A DNA stretch of 25,269 nt from Pseudomonadota bacterium. GTDB taxonomy: Bacteria; Pseudomonadota; Gammaproteobacteria; Burkholderiales; Burkholderiaceae_D. Positions 8,088-16,099 of this stretch are shown here, piece after piece. The notes below the pieces were generated by a model. That model was not told where the DNA came from, did not search any database, and worked only from the letters and a program-made list of their open reading frames with translations. The stretch spans positions 1 to 25,269 of the forward strand of contig JAFAGG010000017.1 in the NCBI GenBank assembly GCA_023422955.1, given 5' to 3'. Within the stretch, counting starts at the first letter, position 1. Each line of letters starts with the position of its first letter. The translations under genes were made by a program, and so were the position numbers.

Positions 8088-8161
8088 TGAAATAAAATTT
8101 CATGGCAATATATCATTGAAATAAAAATTCATTTTAATCACAAATAAGAAAGCATATTTCA
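8088..8161. promoter_or_regulatory. Three phased 15-bp palindromes, likely Lrp-type operators
   Basis: TGAAATAAAATTTCA at 8088-8102 is a palindrome with perfect 6-bp arms. TGAAATAAAAATTCA at 8117-8131 and AGAAAGCATATTTCA at 8147-8161 are imperfect copies. The centres (8095, 8124, 8154) are 29 and 30 bases apart, close to three helical turns, so the sites lie on nearly the same DNA face. Such spacing suits a multimeric Lrp-family protein encoded by the divergent gene that starts at 8070. Binding itself is inferred. Confidence 0.65.
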
Positions 8162-8213
8162 AAGCTCCTACTCTAAGATACTTTCATCGTGAATGTTCAG
8201 GGAAGGAAATTCT

Positions 8214-10031
8214 ATGTGCGGCATCGTCGGTGCAGTCTCCAAACGCAATATCACCTCGATTCTGGTGGAGGGCTTGAAACGCCTGGAATACCGCGGCTAT
8301 GACTCCTGCGGCGTCGCCCTGCATGTAAAAGGACAGTTGCAGCGCACCCGTAGCACGTCCCGCGTGCAAGACTTGGAGACGCAGGTACGCGAAGCCGACC
8401 TTTCCGGCTACACCGGCATTGCCCATACCCGCTGGGCCACGCACGGCGCGCCGGTTTCCCATAATGCCCACCCGCACTTTTCCCGCGAACGCATCGCACT
8501 GGTGCATAACGGCATCATCGAAAACCACGATGAACTGCGCGCAGAATTGCAGGCGCTGGGCTATGTATTCGAAAGCCAGACCGACACCGAAGTGATCGCC
8601 CACTTGATCGATCACCTTTATACCGGCGACTTGTTCGATGCGGTACAGACTGCGCTCAAGCGCCTGAGCGGCGCGTATGCGATCGCCGTATTCTGCCGCG
8701 ACGAACCGCACCGCGTGGTCGGCGCCCGCCAGGGTTCGCCACTGGTGCTGGGCGTGGGCGACGGTGAAAACTTCCTGGCCTCGGACGCGATGGCGCTGGC
8801 CGGCGTGACCGATCAGATCATTTACCTGGAAGACGGCGATGTGGTGGACCTGCAGGTGCAGCGCTACTGGATCACGGACCAGGATGGCAAGGCAGTGGAG
8901 CGCGAAGTGCGCACAGTGCAGGCACACACGGCCGCCGCCGAACTCGGCCCTTACCGCCATTACATGCAGAAGGAAATCTTCGAACAACCGCGCGCCGTGG
9001 CCGATACGCTGGGCACCGTGGCCAACATCATGCCGGAAATTTTCGGCGACGATGCGCACCGCATTTTCAAGAAAACCGATTCCCTGCTGATCCTTGCTTG
9101 CGGCACCAGCTATTACGCCGGCCTGACGGCCAAGTACTGGATCGAATCCATCGCCAAGATTCCGGTGAATGTGGAGATCGCCAGCGAATACCGCTATCGC
9201 GACAGCGTGCCCAATCCGAATGCATTGGTGGTGACGATTTCGCAAAGCGGCGAAACCGCCGACACGCTGGCCGCCTTGAAACATGCGCGCAGCCAGGGCA
9301 TGGATTGCACGCTGACCATCTGCAACGTCGCCACCAGTGCGATGGTGCGTGAATGCGTGCTCAAATACATCACTCATGCCGGCGTGGAAGTCGGCGTCGC
9401 CTCCACCAAGGCGTTTACCACGCAACTTACAGCGCTGTTCCTGCTGGCGCTGGTACTGGCGCAGACCAAGGGACGCTTGACCGAAGAACAGGAAGCCGAG
9501 CATCTGAAAGCGCTGCGCCACCTGCCGCAGGCGCTCAACTCGGTGCTGGCGCTGGAGCCGCACATCATCGCCTGGGCCGAAGAATTCGCGCGCAAGGAAA
9601 ATGCGCTATTCCTGGGCCGCGGCATGCATTACCCGATTGCCCTTGAAGGCGCACTGAAGCTGAAAGAGATTTCCTACATCCACGCTGAAGCCTATCCCGC
9701 CGGCGAACTCAAGCATGGTCCGCTAGCGCTGGTGACCGAAGAAATGCCAGTCGTCACCGTCGCACCCAAGGATTCGCTAATCGAAAAACTCAAGTCCAAC
9801 ATGCAGGAAGTGCGCGCCCGCGGCGGCGAGCTCTACGTGTTTGCCGACGCCGATTCGCAGATCGGCCCCAGCGAAGGCGTACATGTGATCCGCCTGCCGG
9901 AACACTACGGCCTGCTGTCCCCCATCCTGCACGTCGTGCCGCTGCAGCTGCTGGCTTATCACACCGCTGTAGCACGCGGCACCGACGTGGACAAGCCCAG
10001 GAACCTGGCCAAGTCCGTGACGGTGGAATGA
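8214..10031 (+). CDS. glmS: Glutamine--fructose-6-phosphate aminotransferase (isomerising)
   Basis: A 605-residue GlmS, which makes glucosamine-6-phosphate from fructose-6-phosphate and glutamine, the first step towards UDP-GlcNAc. After Met removal, Cys2 (MCGIVGAVS) is the class II amidotransferase nucleophile; LEYRGYDSCG, HTRWATHG and HNGIIENH are typical of the glutaminase domain. Two SIS sugar-binding domains follow, with CGTSYYA, SQSGETADT, ASTKAFTTQ and the C-terminal DKPRNLAKSVTVE. I chose the ATG at 8214 because Cys must be residue 2 and AAGGAA lies 7 bases upstream; an earlier in-frame start would destroy this. No glmS ribozyme is expected or seen. Confidence 0.97.
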   Translation: MCGIVGAVSKRNITSILVEGLKRLEYRGYDSCGVALHVKGQLQRTRSTSRVQDLETQVREADLSGYTGIAHTRWATHGAPVSHNAHPHFSRERIALVHNGIIENHDELRAELQALGYVFESQTDTEVIAHLIDHLYTGDLFDAVQTALKRLSGAYAIAVFCRDEPHRVVGARQGSPLVLGVGDGENFLASDAMALAGVTDQIIYLEDGDVVDLQVQRYWITDQDGKAVEREVRTVQAHTAAAELGPYRHYMQKEIFEQPRAVADTLGTVANIMPEIFGDDAHRIFKKTDSLLILACGTSYYAGLTAKYWIESIAKIPVNVEIASEYRYRDSVPNPNALVVTISQSGETADTLAALKHARSQGMDCTLTICNVATSAMVRECVLKYITHAGVEVGVASTKAFTTQLTALFLLALVLAQTKGRLTEEQEAEHLKALRHLPQALNSVLALEPHIIAWAEEFARKENALFLGRGMHYPIALEGALKLKEISYIHAEAYPAGELKHGPLALVTEEMPVVTVAPKDSLIEKLKSNMQEVRARGGELYVFADADSQIGPSEGVHVIRLPEHYGLLSPILHVVPLQLLAYHTAVARGTDVDKPRNLAKSVTVE

Positions 10032-10397
10032 AAGACAGGCTAAAATTCATACCGCTCCCGACCGCAAGGAATAAAATCCTCCGAAAAGAGCGTTACCCGT
10101 TTTATTAAAATTGCATGAAAACTCCCTGAACCCGGCTCAGTCCGTCGGGCAGGGAAACAGGGGTGAGTTACAGAATCCCCAAAAGCCGCCCAGGAATTAA
10201 GTACGCTCTTCCCTCGCTATACGATCTTCGGCGCACACCTGGCGACTTCCTGCCAGATCCGCAATGCCGTCCAGAGAAATGATTACACCTCCCATTCAAA
10301 GCCGATTGCGCTTTCGGCCACACGGCAAACGCGACGTACGGCTGCTGCAGCGAAAAGCACTCTCCCTTACCAACCGGCGACCACAGGAGCTTGAGCG
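10032..10397 (+). other. Long intergenic leader upstream of the APC permease
   Basis: This 366-base gap contains no convincing gene. It holds a 10-bp stem with a 2-base bulge (TCCCTG/CAGGGA at 10123-10128 and 10150-10155, CCCG/CGGG inside), then a GGGG/CCCC hairpin (10160-10163 with 10177-10180) containing GGTGAG and GAATCC, and a CTGGC/GCCAG hairpin (10239-10256). The order AGGGAA, GGTG, AATCC, GCCGCCC, CCTGCC loosely recalls a cobalamin riboswitch, but too much of the consensus is missing to call one. No clear promoter or glmS terminator with a T-tract was seen. Confidence 0.4.
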
Positions 10398-11795
10398 ATG
10401 AGCCTCTTTCGCACCAAGGACATCGATGCCATGCTTGCCGTGGCGCGCAACGATGGCCTGAAAAAGGTACTCGGTCCCGCGGACCTGGTGATGCTGGGCA
10501 TCGGCGCCATTGTGGGTACCGGCATTTTCGTACTGACCGGCACCGGCGCGCTGACGGCCGGCCCGGCGCTGACGCTGTCCTTTCTGATCGCGGCAATTGC
10601 CTGCGGCTTTGCCGCGCTGTGTTATGCCGAATTCGCCTCGACCATCCCGGTCTCGGGGTCGGTCTATACCTATAGCTATGCCACGCTGGGTGAAATCGTC
10701 GCGTGGATCATAGGCTGGGACCTGCTGCTGGAATATGGGTTAGCCACATCGGCGGTGTCGGTCGGATGGTCAGGATATTTCCAGTCGCTGCTGGCCGGTT
10801 TCGGCCTGAGCCTGCCGACAGCGCTCACGGCGGCGCCGAGGACGGTACCCGGCGTCGATACGGTGCTGAACCTGCCGGCATTCCTGGTCATGATGGTGAT
10901 CACCTGGGTGGTGTCGCACGGCGTGCGCGAATCCGCGCGAATCAACAACCTGATGGTGGTCATCAAGATCAGCGTGGTACTGCTGTTCATCGCGGTGGGC
11001 ATGTGGCACGTGGAACCCGCCAACTGGAAGCCCTTTGCGCCCTTCGGCACTACCGGCATTTTCAACGCAGCCGCACTGGTGTTCTTTGCCTTCATCGGCT
11101 TTGATGCCGTCACCTCGGCCGCCGAGGAAGTGCGCAATCCTCGCCGCGATCTGCCTATCGGCATCATCGGCTCCTTGATCGTCTGCGCAGTGCTGTACGT
11201 GACCGTGGCAGCGATCATGACGGGCATCGTACCGTTTACCAAATTCGAGGGCGTGGACCATCCAGTTTCGCTGGCGCTGCAGTATGCGGGCGAAACCTGG
11301 GTCGCGGGCTTCGTGGATGTCGGGGCCATTGTCGGCATGGGCACGGTCATCTTGGTGATGACCTTTGCGCAGACCCGCGTCATCTTTGCGATGTCGCGCG
11401 ATGGCCTGCTGCCGGCGCGGCTCTCTACCGTGCACAAGGTCCATGCCACGCCCTACTTTGCCACCTGGACGGTGGGCATAGTGTTTGCGACGATTGCCGC
11501 CTTCGTGCCGCTGAATGTGCTGGCCGAGCTGATCAACATCGGCACGCTGGCCGCCTTCACGCTGATTTCGATTGCGGTACTGGTGTTGCGCCGCACGCGT
11601 CCGAATCTGCCGCGAGGATTCCGCTGTCCCGGCGGCCCGCTGGTGCCGCTACTGTCGGTGGCTTTCTGCGTGTTCCTGATGGCGCATCTGCAGGCGAGGA
11701 CCTGGATAGCGTTCCTGGTCTGGATGACGCTGGGACTGGCGATCTACTTCCTGTATGCCCGGCGCAATGCGGTGTTGCACAACCAGGGCGGTTGA
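10398..11795 (+). CDS. APC-family amino acid permease (YfnA / cationic amino acid transporter-like)
   Basis: A 465-residue inner-membrane protein with about 12 hydrophobic helices. LGIGAIVGTGIFVLTG (helix 1, about 33-48) is the substrate-binding signature of APC permeases. GFAALCYAEFASTIPVSGSVYTYSY (helices 2-3) and FFAFIGFDAVTSAAEEVRNPRRDLPIG are characteristic of the CAT/YfnA subgroup that carries amino acids by secondary transport. The substrate cannot be read from the sequence. AGGAG lies about 8 bases before the ATG. It follows glmS after a long leader and converges with the small membrane protein gene at 11838. Confidence 0.9.
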   Translation: MSLFRTKDIDAMLAVARNDGLKKVLGPADLVMLGIGAIVGTGIFVLTGTGALTAGPALTLSFLIAAIACGFAALCYAEFASTIPVSGSVYTYSYATLGEIVAWIIGWDLLLEYGLATSAVSVGWSGYFQSLLAGFGLSLPTALTAAPRTVPGVDTVLNLPAFLVMMVITWVVSHGVRESARINNLMVVIKISVVLLFIAVGMWHVEPANWKPFAPFGTTGIFNAAALVFFAFIGFDAVTSAAEEVRNPRRDLPIGIIGSLIVCAVLYVTVAAIMTGIVPFTKFEGVDHPVSLALQYAGETWVAGFVDVGAIVGMGTVILVMTFAQTRVIFAMSRDGLLPARLSTVHKVHATPYFATWTVGIVFATIAAFVPLNVLAELINIGTLAAFTLISIAVLVLRRTRPNLPRGFRCPGGPLVPLLSVAFCVFLMAHLQARTWIAFLVWMTLGLAIYFLYARRNAVLHNQGG

Positions 11796-11837
11796 CGCTG
11801 CCCGGCGAGCTGGGCATGTCCCGAAAATACTGCTGTC

Positions 11838-12170
11838 CTACTCGTCCTCATCGCCCCAAAGCTTTTGGTAGAGGGCAAGCAGCGTGGTATTGACGAGCAC
11901 CAGGAGAGGAAGAATATAGGGGCCGACCTCCCAGAAGGACACCAGAGGATTGACGGTTGCCGCCATCGGATCGCTGACGACCTGCCGGAAACTATCGTTG
12001 AGCATCACGACGACAAAGATCGCTCCAAAGGCCGGGATCAGCACCCATTTGTGGCTGGTCGTATAAGCGACATACAGGCTATGCAGGACGGCACATGCCA
12101 GCAGCGCGGGCAGTATCGGACCTTCAAAATAAGCGACGGCGCCCAGGATAGGCCACACAATTAAAAACAT
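11838..12170 (-). CDS. Small membrane protein of unknown function
   Basis: A 110-residue protein with three or four hydrophobic segments (about 2-14, 18-36, 44-57 and 84-103) and an acidic C-terminus (WGDEDE). I do not recognise a family. AGAGG lies about 7 bases before the ATG, and hydrophobicity and codon use look like those of a real gene. It is transcribed alone, converging on the APC permease gene with a 42-base gap. Confidence 0.65.
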   Translation of the reverse strand: MFLIVWPILGAVAYFEGPILPALLACAVLHSLYVAYTTSHKWVLIPAFGAIFVVVMLNDSFRQVVSDPMAATVNPLVSFWEVGPYILPLLVLVNTTLLALYQKLWGDEDE

Positions 12171-12610
12171 TCCGAGCCTCTGAATAACATATTCGTTTTG
12201 TTAACTTGAAAAACGCTAATGTAACGAACGCCATGAAAATTGCCTAGCGCATCAGGCTACTGGCAGGCGCTGCTGCTTCAGGAAGTGAGTCAAGTGAATC
12301 GGCGGCGCGAGCATCATGCGCGTGAAGTACGAGTCGACGGGAGAGGAATTCGTTCAGTCACCCATGACAGGCAAAGGCAGGCACCTCGCAAGGGTGTTGC
12401 AATGGCAGGATGAAAATCGGCCTGGTCAGGCGGGAATTGCCCAAACCGTTTGAAAAAGTGATGTAATCTTCGCTGACGGTTCGTGCTGCGAATAATGAAA
12501 ACTCTCAGGCACACGGAGCAAGGTGTCCTGCCCGATTGAAGCCGTCATGTAGTCGATCCCTATCCCGGACTTGCTGCTTTACTTTTTCTTTCCCTGTTAA
12601 AGGAATTTCC
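12171..12610 (+). other. Long leader region with glycine-riboswitch-like boxes
   Basis: This 440-base gap has no convincing gene. Two stretches resemble conserved glycine-riboswitch boxes: GGGAGAG at about 12340-12346 and AACTCTCAGGCA at 12500-12511 followed by CACGGA. GGCAGGA at 12404-12410 can pair with TCCTGCC at 12526-12532. The third conserved box (CCGAAGG...GCAA) is not present between them, so a functional aptamer is doubtful. The downstream gene is of the UPF0126/TRIC type. Confidence 0.35.
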
Positions 12611-13225
12611 GTGCTGATGACCGCCATCTACCTGATCGCCATCACTGCCGAGGCGATGTCCGGAGCGCTGGCGGCTGGCCGGCGGAACATGGATATCTTC
12701 GGCGTGGTCGTCATCGCGTTTGTCACGGCGCTGGGCGGCGGCACCATTCGCGACGTGGTGCTGGGCCACTTCCCCATCGTCTGGACTCAGCATCCGGAAT
12801 ACATTTATCTGGTCGTAGGCGCCGGCCTGGCCACCACCTTGATCGCCCGCCACATGCATCATCTGAAGCGCTCGTTTCTCGTGCTGGATGCAATGGGATT
12901 GGTGGCATTCTCGCTCATAGGATGCAATGTCGCCCTGGAGATGGACTACCCCACCGCCGTGGTCATCATGTCCGGCATGATGACCGGCATCTGCGGCGGC
13001 ATCCTGCGCGATGTGCTGTGCAACCAGGTGCCGGTGGTATTTCGCAAAGAACTCTATGCCATCGTCTCGCTGATTGTGTGCCTGCTTTTCCTGGGGCTGG
13101 GCGTGCTGGGGGTTAATGCCCAGCTCAATACCCTGATCTCCTTTGCCGCAGGACTGAGCTTGCGCTTGCTGGCAATATGGCGCGGCTGGCAGTTGCCGAC
13201 CTTTTCCTACCAGAGCCGCTGGTGA
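12611..13225 (+). CDS. Trimeric intracellular cation channel (TRIC/UPF0126) family protein
   Basis: A 204-residue membrane protein of about seven helices made of two similar halves. GTIRDVVLG in the first half and GGILRDVL in the second are the duplicated glycine/arginine-rich motifs of the family. Bacterial and archaeal members form potassium-permeable trimeric channels; the physiological role in bacteria is unclear. I chose the GTG at 12611 because AAAGGA lies 6-8 bases upstream; the next ATG (12617) is too far from it. The frame extends further up to 12536 but that part (KPSCSRSLSRTCC) does not look like the family. Its stop codon abuts the stop of the convergent gene with no gap. Confidence 0.88.
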   Translation: MLMTAIYLIAITAEAMSGALAAGRRNMDIFGVVVIAFVTALGGGTIRDVVLGHFPIVWTQHPEYIYLVVGAGLATTLIARHMHHLKRSFLVLDAMGLVAFSLIGCNVALEMDYPTAVVIMSGMMTGICGGILRDVLCNQVPVVFRKELYAIVSLIVCLLFLGLGVLGVNAQLNTLISFAAGLSLRLLAIWRGWQLPTFSYQSRW

Positions 13226-13843
13226 CTAACCGGGCAAACCTGTCAGGCCCGGCGTTGCAGCGCCGCTAGGGCCGGGTGTGCGGGCCACATTCATGATCCA
13301 GCACACCATGACGAAGTAGCCGATGAGCGTCGTGAGCTCCACTATTCCCGCCGGTCCAAAACGGGCAAGCGCCTCCGCATAGCTTGCATCGCTGACGCCG
13401 TTCCTGCGCATCAGTTCGCTGGCAAAGTCCACCGCGCAAGCTTCGCTGGCGGGCAGTCCCTGCGGCCGTCTGCCCGCGGCCAGCGCTTCGATCGCTTCCG
13501 CAGGAATACCCGCCTTGACGGCCAAGGGCGCATGCGTCTGCCATTCAAACTGGTTCCCCGTTTCCCGCGCAACCACGCAAATGACCAGTTCGCGCACGCT
13601 GTCCGGCAGCGTGCCATCGAAGCGCAGCGCTTCGCCGGTCTTGCCGATCCGCTCCATCAGTGCCGGTGTTTGCAGCAAAGGGACGAAGGGGCCGAAGATG
13701 GCCTTGCGCGGACCGTTGATGATGGCATCCGCCGCTGCGCGTTGCGCGTCGTTCATGGCATCGCGCCTAGGAAGTGGCAAACGCTCGGAGGTCGATGCGC
13801 CAAAGCCCTGCGGGCTGCCTTTGGAATCGTTAGGGTTATCCAT
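13226..13843 (-). CDS. Carboxymuconolactone decarboxylase (CMD/AhpD-like) family protein
   Basis: A 205-residue protein with a CMD domain at about 75-130: LPDSVRELVICVVARETGNQ then FEWQTHAPLAVKAGI. Glu94, Glu100 and His104 match the usual polar core. There is no CxxC motif, so it is not a peroxidase of the AhpD type; it could be a decarboxylase or hydrolase-like enzyme of unknown substrate. The first ~25 residues are a Ser/Gly-rich tail. The start codon directly follows the stop of the MFS gene, and the ribosome-binding site AAGGAG lies inside the MFS gene's last codons, so translation is coupled. Confidence 0.85.
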   Translation of the reverse strand: MDNPNDSKGSPQGFGASTSERLPLPRRDAMNDAQRAAADAIINGPRKAIFGPFVPLLQTPALMERIGKTGEALRFDGTLPDSVRELVICVVARETGNQFEWQTHAPLAVKAGIPAEAIEALAAGRRPQGLPASEACAVDFASELMRRNGVSDASYAEALARFGPAGIVELTTLIGYFVMVCWIMNVARTPGPSGAATPGLTGLPG

Positions 13844-15085
13844 TCATGCTCCTTGGTGAGAAGTGTCGCGATGCAGTGTTTGCCACAGGTAGAAAGCGCT
13901 TGATAACAGACCGACGGTCGACAGCGCCAGGGTCGCGTTCAGGGCTGTCGCATACTCGACAGTGAAACGGCCAATCGCAATGGAGGCAAGCGGTCCCATC
14001 AATTGTCCTAACGCGAAGCCGGCCGTCATGCGTCCCAGGATCACGGTGGCATTGCCGGGCGCACGGGAGCGGGCCTCCTGCATACCCACCATCGTGATCA
14101 CCATGAAGGTGCTGCCGACCAGCAAGGCCGCGATCGCCACGCCTGCCAATGACGCCCAGATAATGGGCAGCAATACGCCTATCGCCATGATGACATGACA
14201 GGCAGCCCACACCTTCAGGCGATTCGTTTTCCCCAGCCGCCAGGCAGCCGCAAGCGTGGACAAGGCCGCAGCAATCCCGAACAGAGGCCAGGCCAGACCG
14301 AATACCTGCGGATCGTCCACCAACTGCCGGGCCAGTTCAGGCAGATAAGTCGCCGGCAAGATGTAGCCGAAGCCGAACAGGCTGTAACAGGCAATCAGGC
14401 CGCTGGTACCAGATGTGGCCGTAGGCATGGAGCGTGACGATGCTGACGCACCGGTGCCGACAAACGGGGCTGGCAAGCGCCAGCTTACGGCGAGAGCAAG
14501 CAGCACGGCTAGCGCTGCAAACAAGGCCAGTTCCGTCCACATTTCCGTCGAGGAAACTCCCGGCCCGGCGACGACAAGGCAAAACATTCCCGTCGCCGCA
14601 ATGCCAAGCCCGACCCCGGCGAAAATGAATCCCGCCAGCTTGGGACGACCCAAAGCGGCCAGCCAGCCCAGGCCCCATGCGCTGGTGGCAACCAGGCTCC
14701 ACGCACTCATCACGCCGGCCAGAAAGCGCAGGATGGACCAGGACACCAGCGACGAAGTCCATCCAACAGCCGCCGTGACTGCAACGGTGCAGATCAGGCC
14801 TATGGCGAGCAGCGTCGCGGATTTCACCCTGATTCGCGCTGCCAGCAAGGCGCCGAGCAGATAGCCGAGGTAATTGCCGGCCGCAAGCAAGGCACCCGCT
14901 TCGCTGTCGAGCAGGCCGTCCCGGACCATCAGCGGAAAAAGCGGCGTGAAGGCAAAACGGCCAACGCCCATGGCCACCGCCAGGGAAAGCATGGCGGCCA
15001 CGCAGACCAGCATCGCAACCCGACCCGGGCTGGCCGATGCCGCAAGTGCGGACGGTGTCATGGACTTATCAGGGCCTGATTTCAT
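13844..15085 (-). CDS. YbfB/YjiJ-family MFS transporter
   Basis: A 413-residue inner-membrane protein with about 12 hydrophobic helices. The N-terminal stretch AMGVGRFAFTPLFPLMV, followed by EAGALLAAGNYLGYLLGAL (helices 1-2), is the signature of the YbfB branch (PF06779) of the major facilitator superfamily. Substrates of this branch are unknown; export of a small metabolite is likely. It is co-transcribed with the downstream CMD-family gene, which may act on the same compound. The ribosome-binding site before the ATG at 15085 is weak (GAGCAG). Confidence 0.88.
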   Translation of the reverse strand: MKSGPDKSMTPSALAASASPGRVAMLVCVAAMLSLAVAMGVGRFAFTPLFPLMVRDGLLDSEAGALLAAGNYLGYLLGALLAARIRVKSATLLAIGLICTVAVTAAVGWTSSLVSWSILRFLAGVMSAWSLVATSAWGLGWLAALGRPKLAGFIFAGVGLGIAATGMFCLVVAGPGVSSTEMWTELALFAALAVLLALAVSWRLPAPFVGTGASASSRSMPTATSGTSGLIACYSLFGFGYILPATYLPELARQLVDDPQVFGLAWPLFGIAAALSTLAAAWRLGKTNRLKVWAACHVIMAIGVLLPIIWASLAGVAIAALLVGSTFMVITMVGMQEARSRAPGNATVILGRMTAGFALGQLMGPLASIAIGRFTVEYATALNATLALSTVGLLSSAFYLWQTLHRDTSHQGA

Positions 15086-15354
15086 GTCTGCTCATCATCG
15101 CTGAATTTTCACTGCCTTTCGCTCATGAGCCTCATCGGACCAGCGATTTGGAATCCCGGCCAGGCTTTGCTGAAGCTCACGACAAGCCTGATGGATATGC
15201 TTTATCTATTGCAACCAGGAGCCGCCGTCCGCCCAACGGAACCGACTGGAAGGCAGAATGATCCCATATCCAGCATCCCTCTTCTTTCTCAGCGTCTTAT
15301 CTTTATCTTGCCTCAGCGAATAGGCGCAGCGCATGAACCCGTATCGGAGCATCC

Positions 15355-15906
15355 ATGAAAACGGAAAAGGAAAAAATGCTGGCCGGGGAGCTTTATGATC
15401 CTTTCGATCCTCAGCTGGTGAGCGAACGGGAACGCGCCCGCTCGTTGAGCCAACGCCTCAATGCCACGCAGGAATCGGATGCGGAAGAAAGGCGCCGCAT
15501 CCTGGTGGAATTGTTTGGCAGCGGCGGCGAGACGGCATGGATGCAGCCGCCTTTTTACTGCGACTATGGCTGCAATATTCATCTCGGCAAACGGGTGTTT
15601 TTCAATTTCAACTGCACTGTGCTCGACGTGTGCGAGGTGCGCATCGGCGACTACACCCTGTTCGGACCGGGCGTGCAGATCCTGACGCCGCTGCATCCGC
15701 TGGACGCCAAATTGCGCCGCTCGCAGGAAAATGGCAAGCCGATCGAGATCGGATCGGATGTGTGGGTAGGCGGCGGCGCGCTGATACTGGCGGGCGTGCG
15801 CATCGGTTCGCGCAGCGTGATTGGCGCCGGCAGCGTCGTGACGCGCGACATCCCGGATGATGTGCTGGCGTTCGGCAATCCCTGCCGGGTGGTGCGCAAC
15901 ATTTAG
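15355..15906 (+). CDS. maa: Maltose/galactoside O-acetyltransferase family protein
   Basis: A 183-residue acetyl-CoA-dependent sugar acetyltransferase. The N-terminal Maa domain is KMLAGELYDPFDPQL (7-21), followed by a left-handed beta-helix (about 70-180) with CDYGCNIHLGKRVFFNFNC, the catalytic His114 in TPLHPLDA, and the DVWVGGGALILAGVRIG...GAGSVVTRDIP hexapeptides. The length equals that of E. coli Maa. GGAG lies 6 bases before the ATG. It stands alone, divergent from the MFS gene across a 269-base gap in which I see no other gene. The true acceptor is unknown, so the symbol is given by family only. Confidence 0.88.
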   Translation: MKTEKEKMLAGELYDPFDPQLVSERERARSLSQRLNATQESDAEERRRILVELFGSGGETAWMQPPFYCDYGCNIHLGKRVFFNFNCTVLDVCEVRIGDYTLFGPGVQILTPLHPLDAKLRRSQENGKPIEIGSDVWVGGGALILAGVRIGSRSVIGAGSVVTRDIPDDVLAFGNPCRVVRNI

Positions 15907-16099
15907 CGCCGCGCTACTTGCAGGATGACGGGAAGCGCGGCGCAGGGCAGGAAGATCAGGAACAGCGGCCGGCCAGAAGCTCCGGCATTTTATTGAGACG
16001 AATAACATATCGCTCCGGCATATTTAATATATTTGACACCTCTTATTGAACGCGGCACAGTAACTCCTTTTTCGTCCGCTGTTCTGAGGAGATATCCTG

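Noticed and set aside
8071..8213. A glmS ribozyme upstream of glmS
   Set aside because: That ribozyme is a feature of Gram-positive bacteria; the gap here is AT-rich with operator-like palindromes and shows no ribozyme core.
8184..9563. A 459-codon minus-strand open frame inside glmS
   Set aside because: Antisense shadow of glmS caused by codon bias; the peptide is Gln/His/Arg-rich with no recognisable domain.
11799..11816. TGCCC/GGGCA hairpin after the APC permease as a terminator
   Set aside because: Only five pairs and no T-run on either strand; too weak to list as a feature.
12314..12514. A 66-codon minus-strand open frame upstream of the TRIC gene
   Set aside because: No ribosome-binding site and Arg/Pro-rich composition; it overlaps the possible leader RNA.
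15125..15358. A 77-codon plus-strand open frame whose TGA overlaps the maa start codon
   Set aside because: The ATGA overlap is suggestive, but there is no ribosome-binding site before 15125, the C-terminal half is Pro-rich and not protein-like, and maa has its own well-spaced GGAG.
16033..16063. TTGACA at 16033 as the -35 box of an ilvD promoter
   Set aside because: At 16-18 bases downstream there is no acceptable -10 box (CACAGT or ACAGTA), so no promoter is called.
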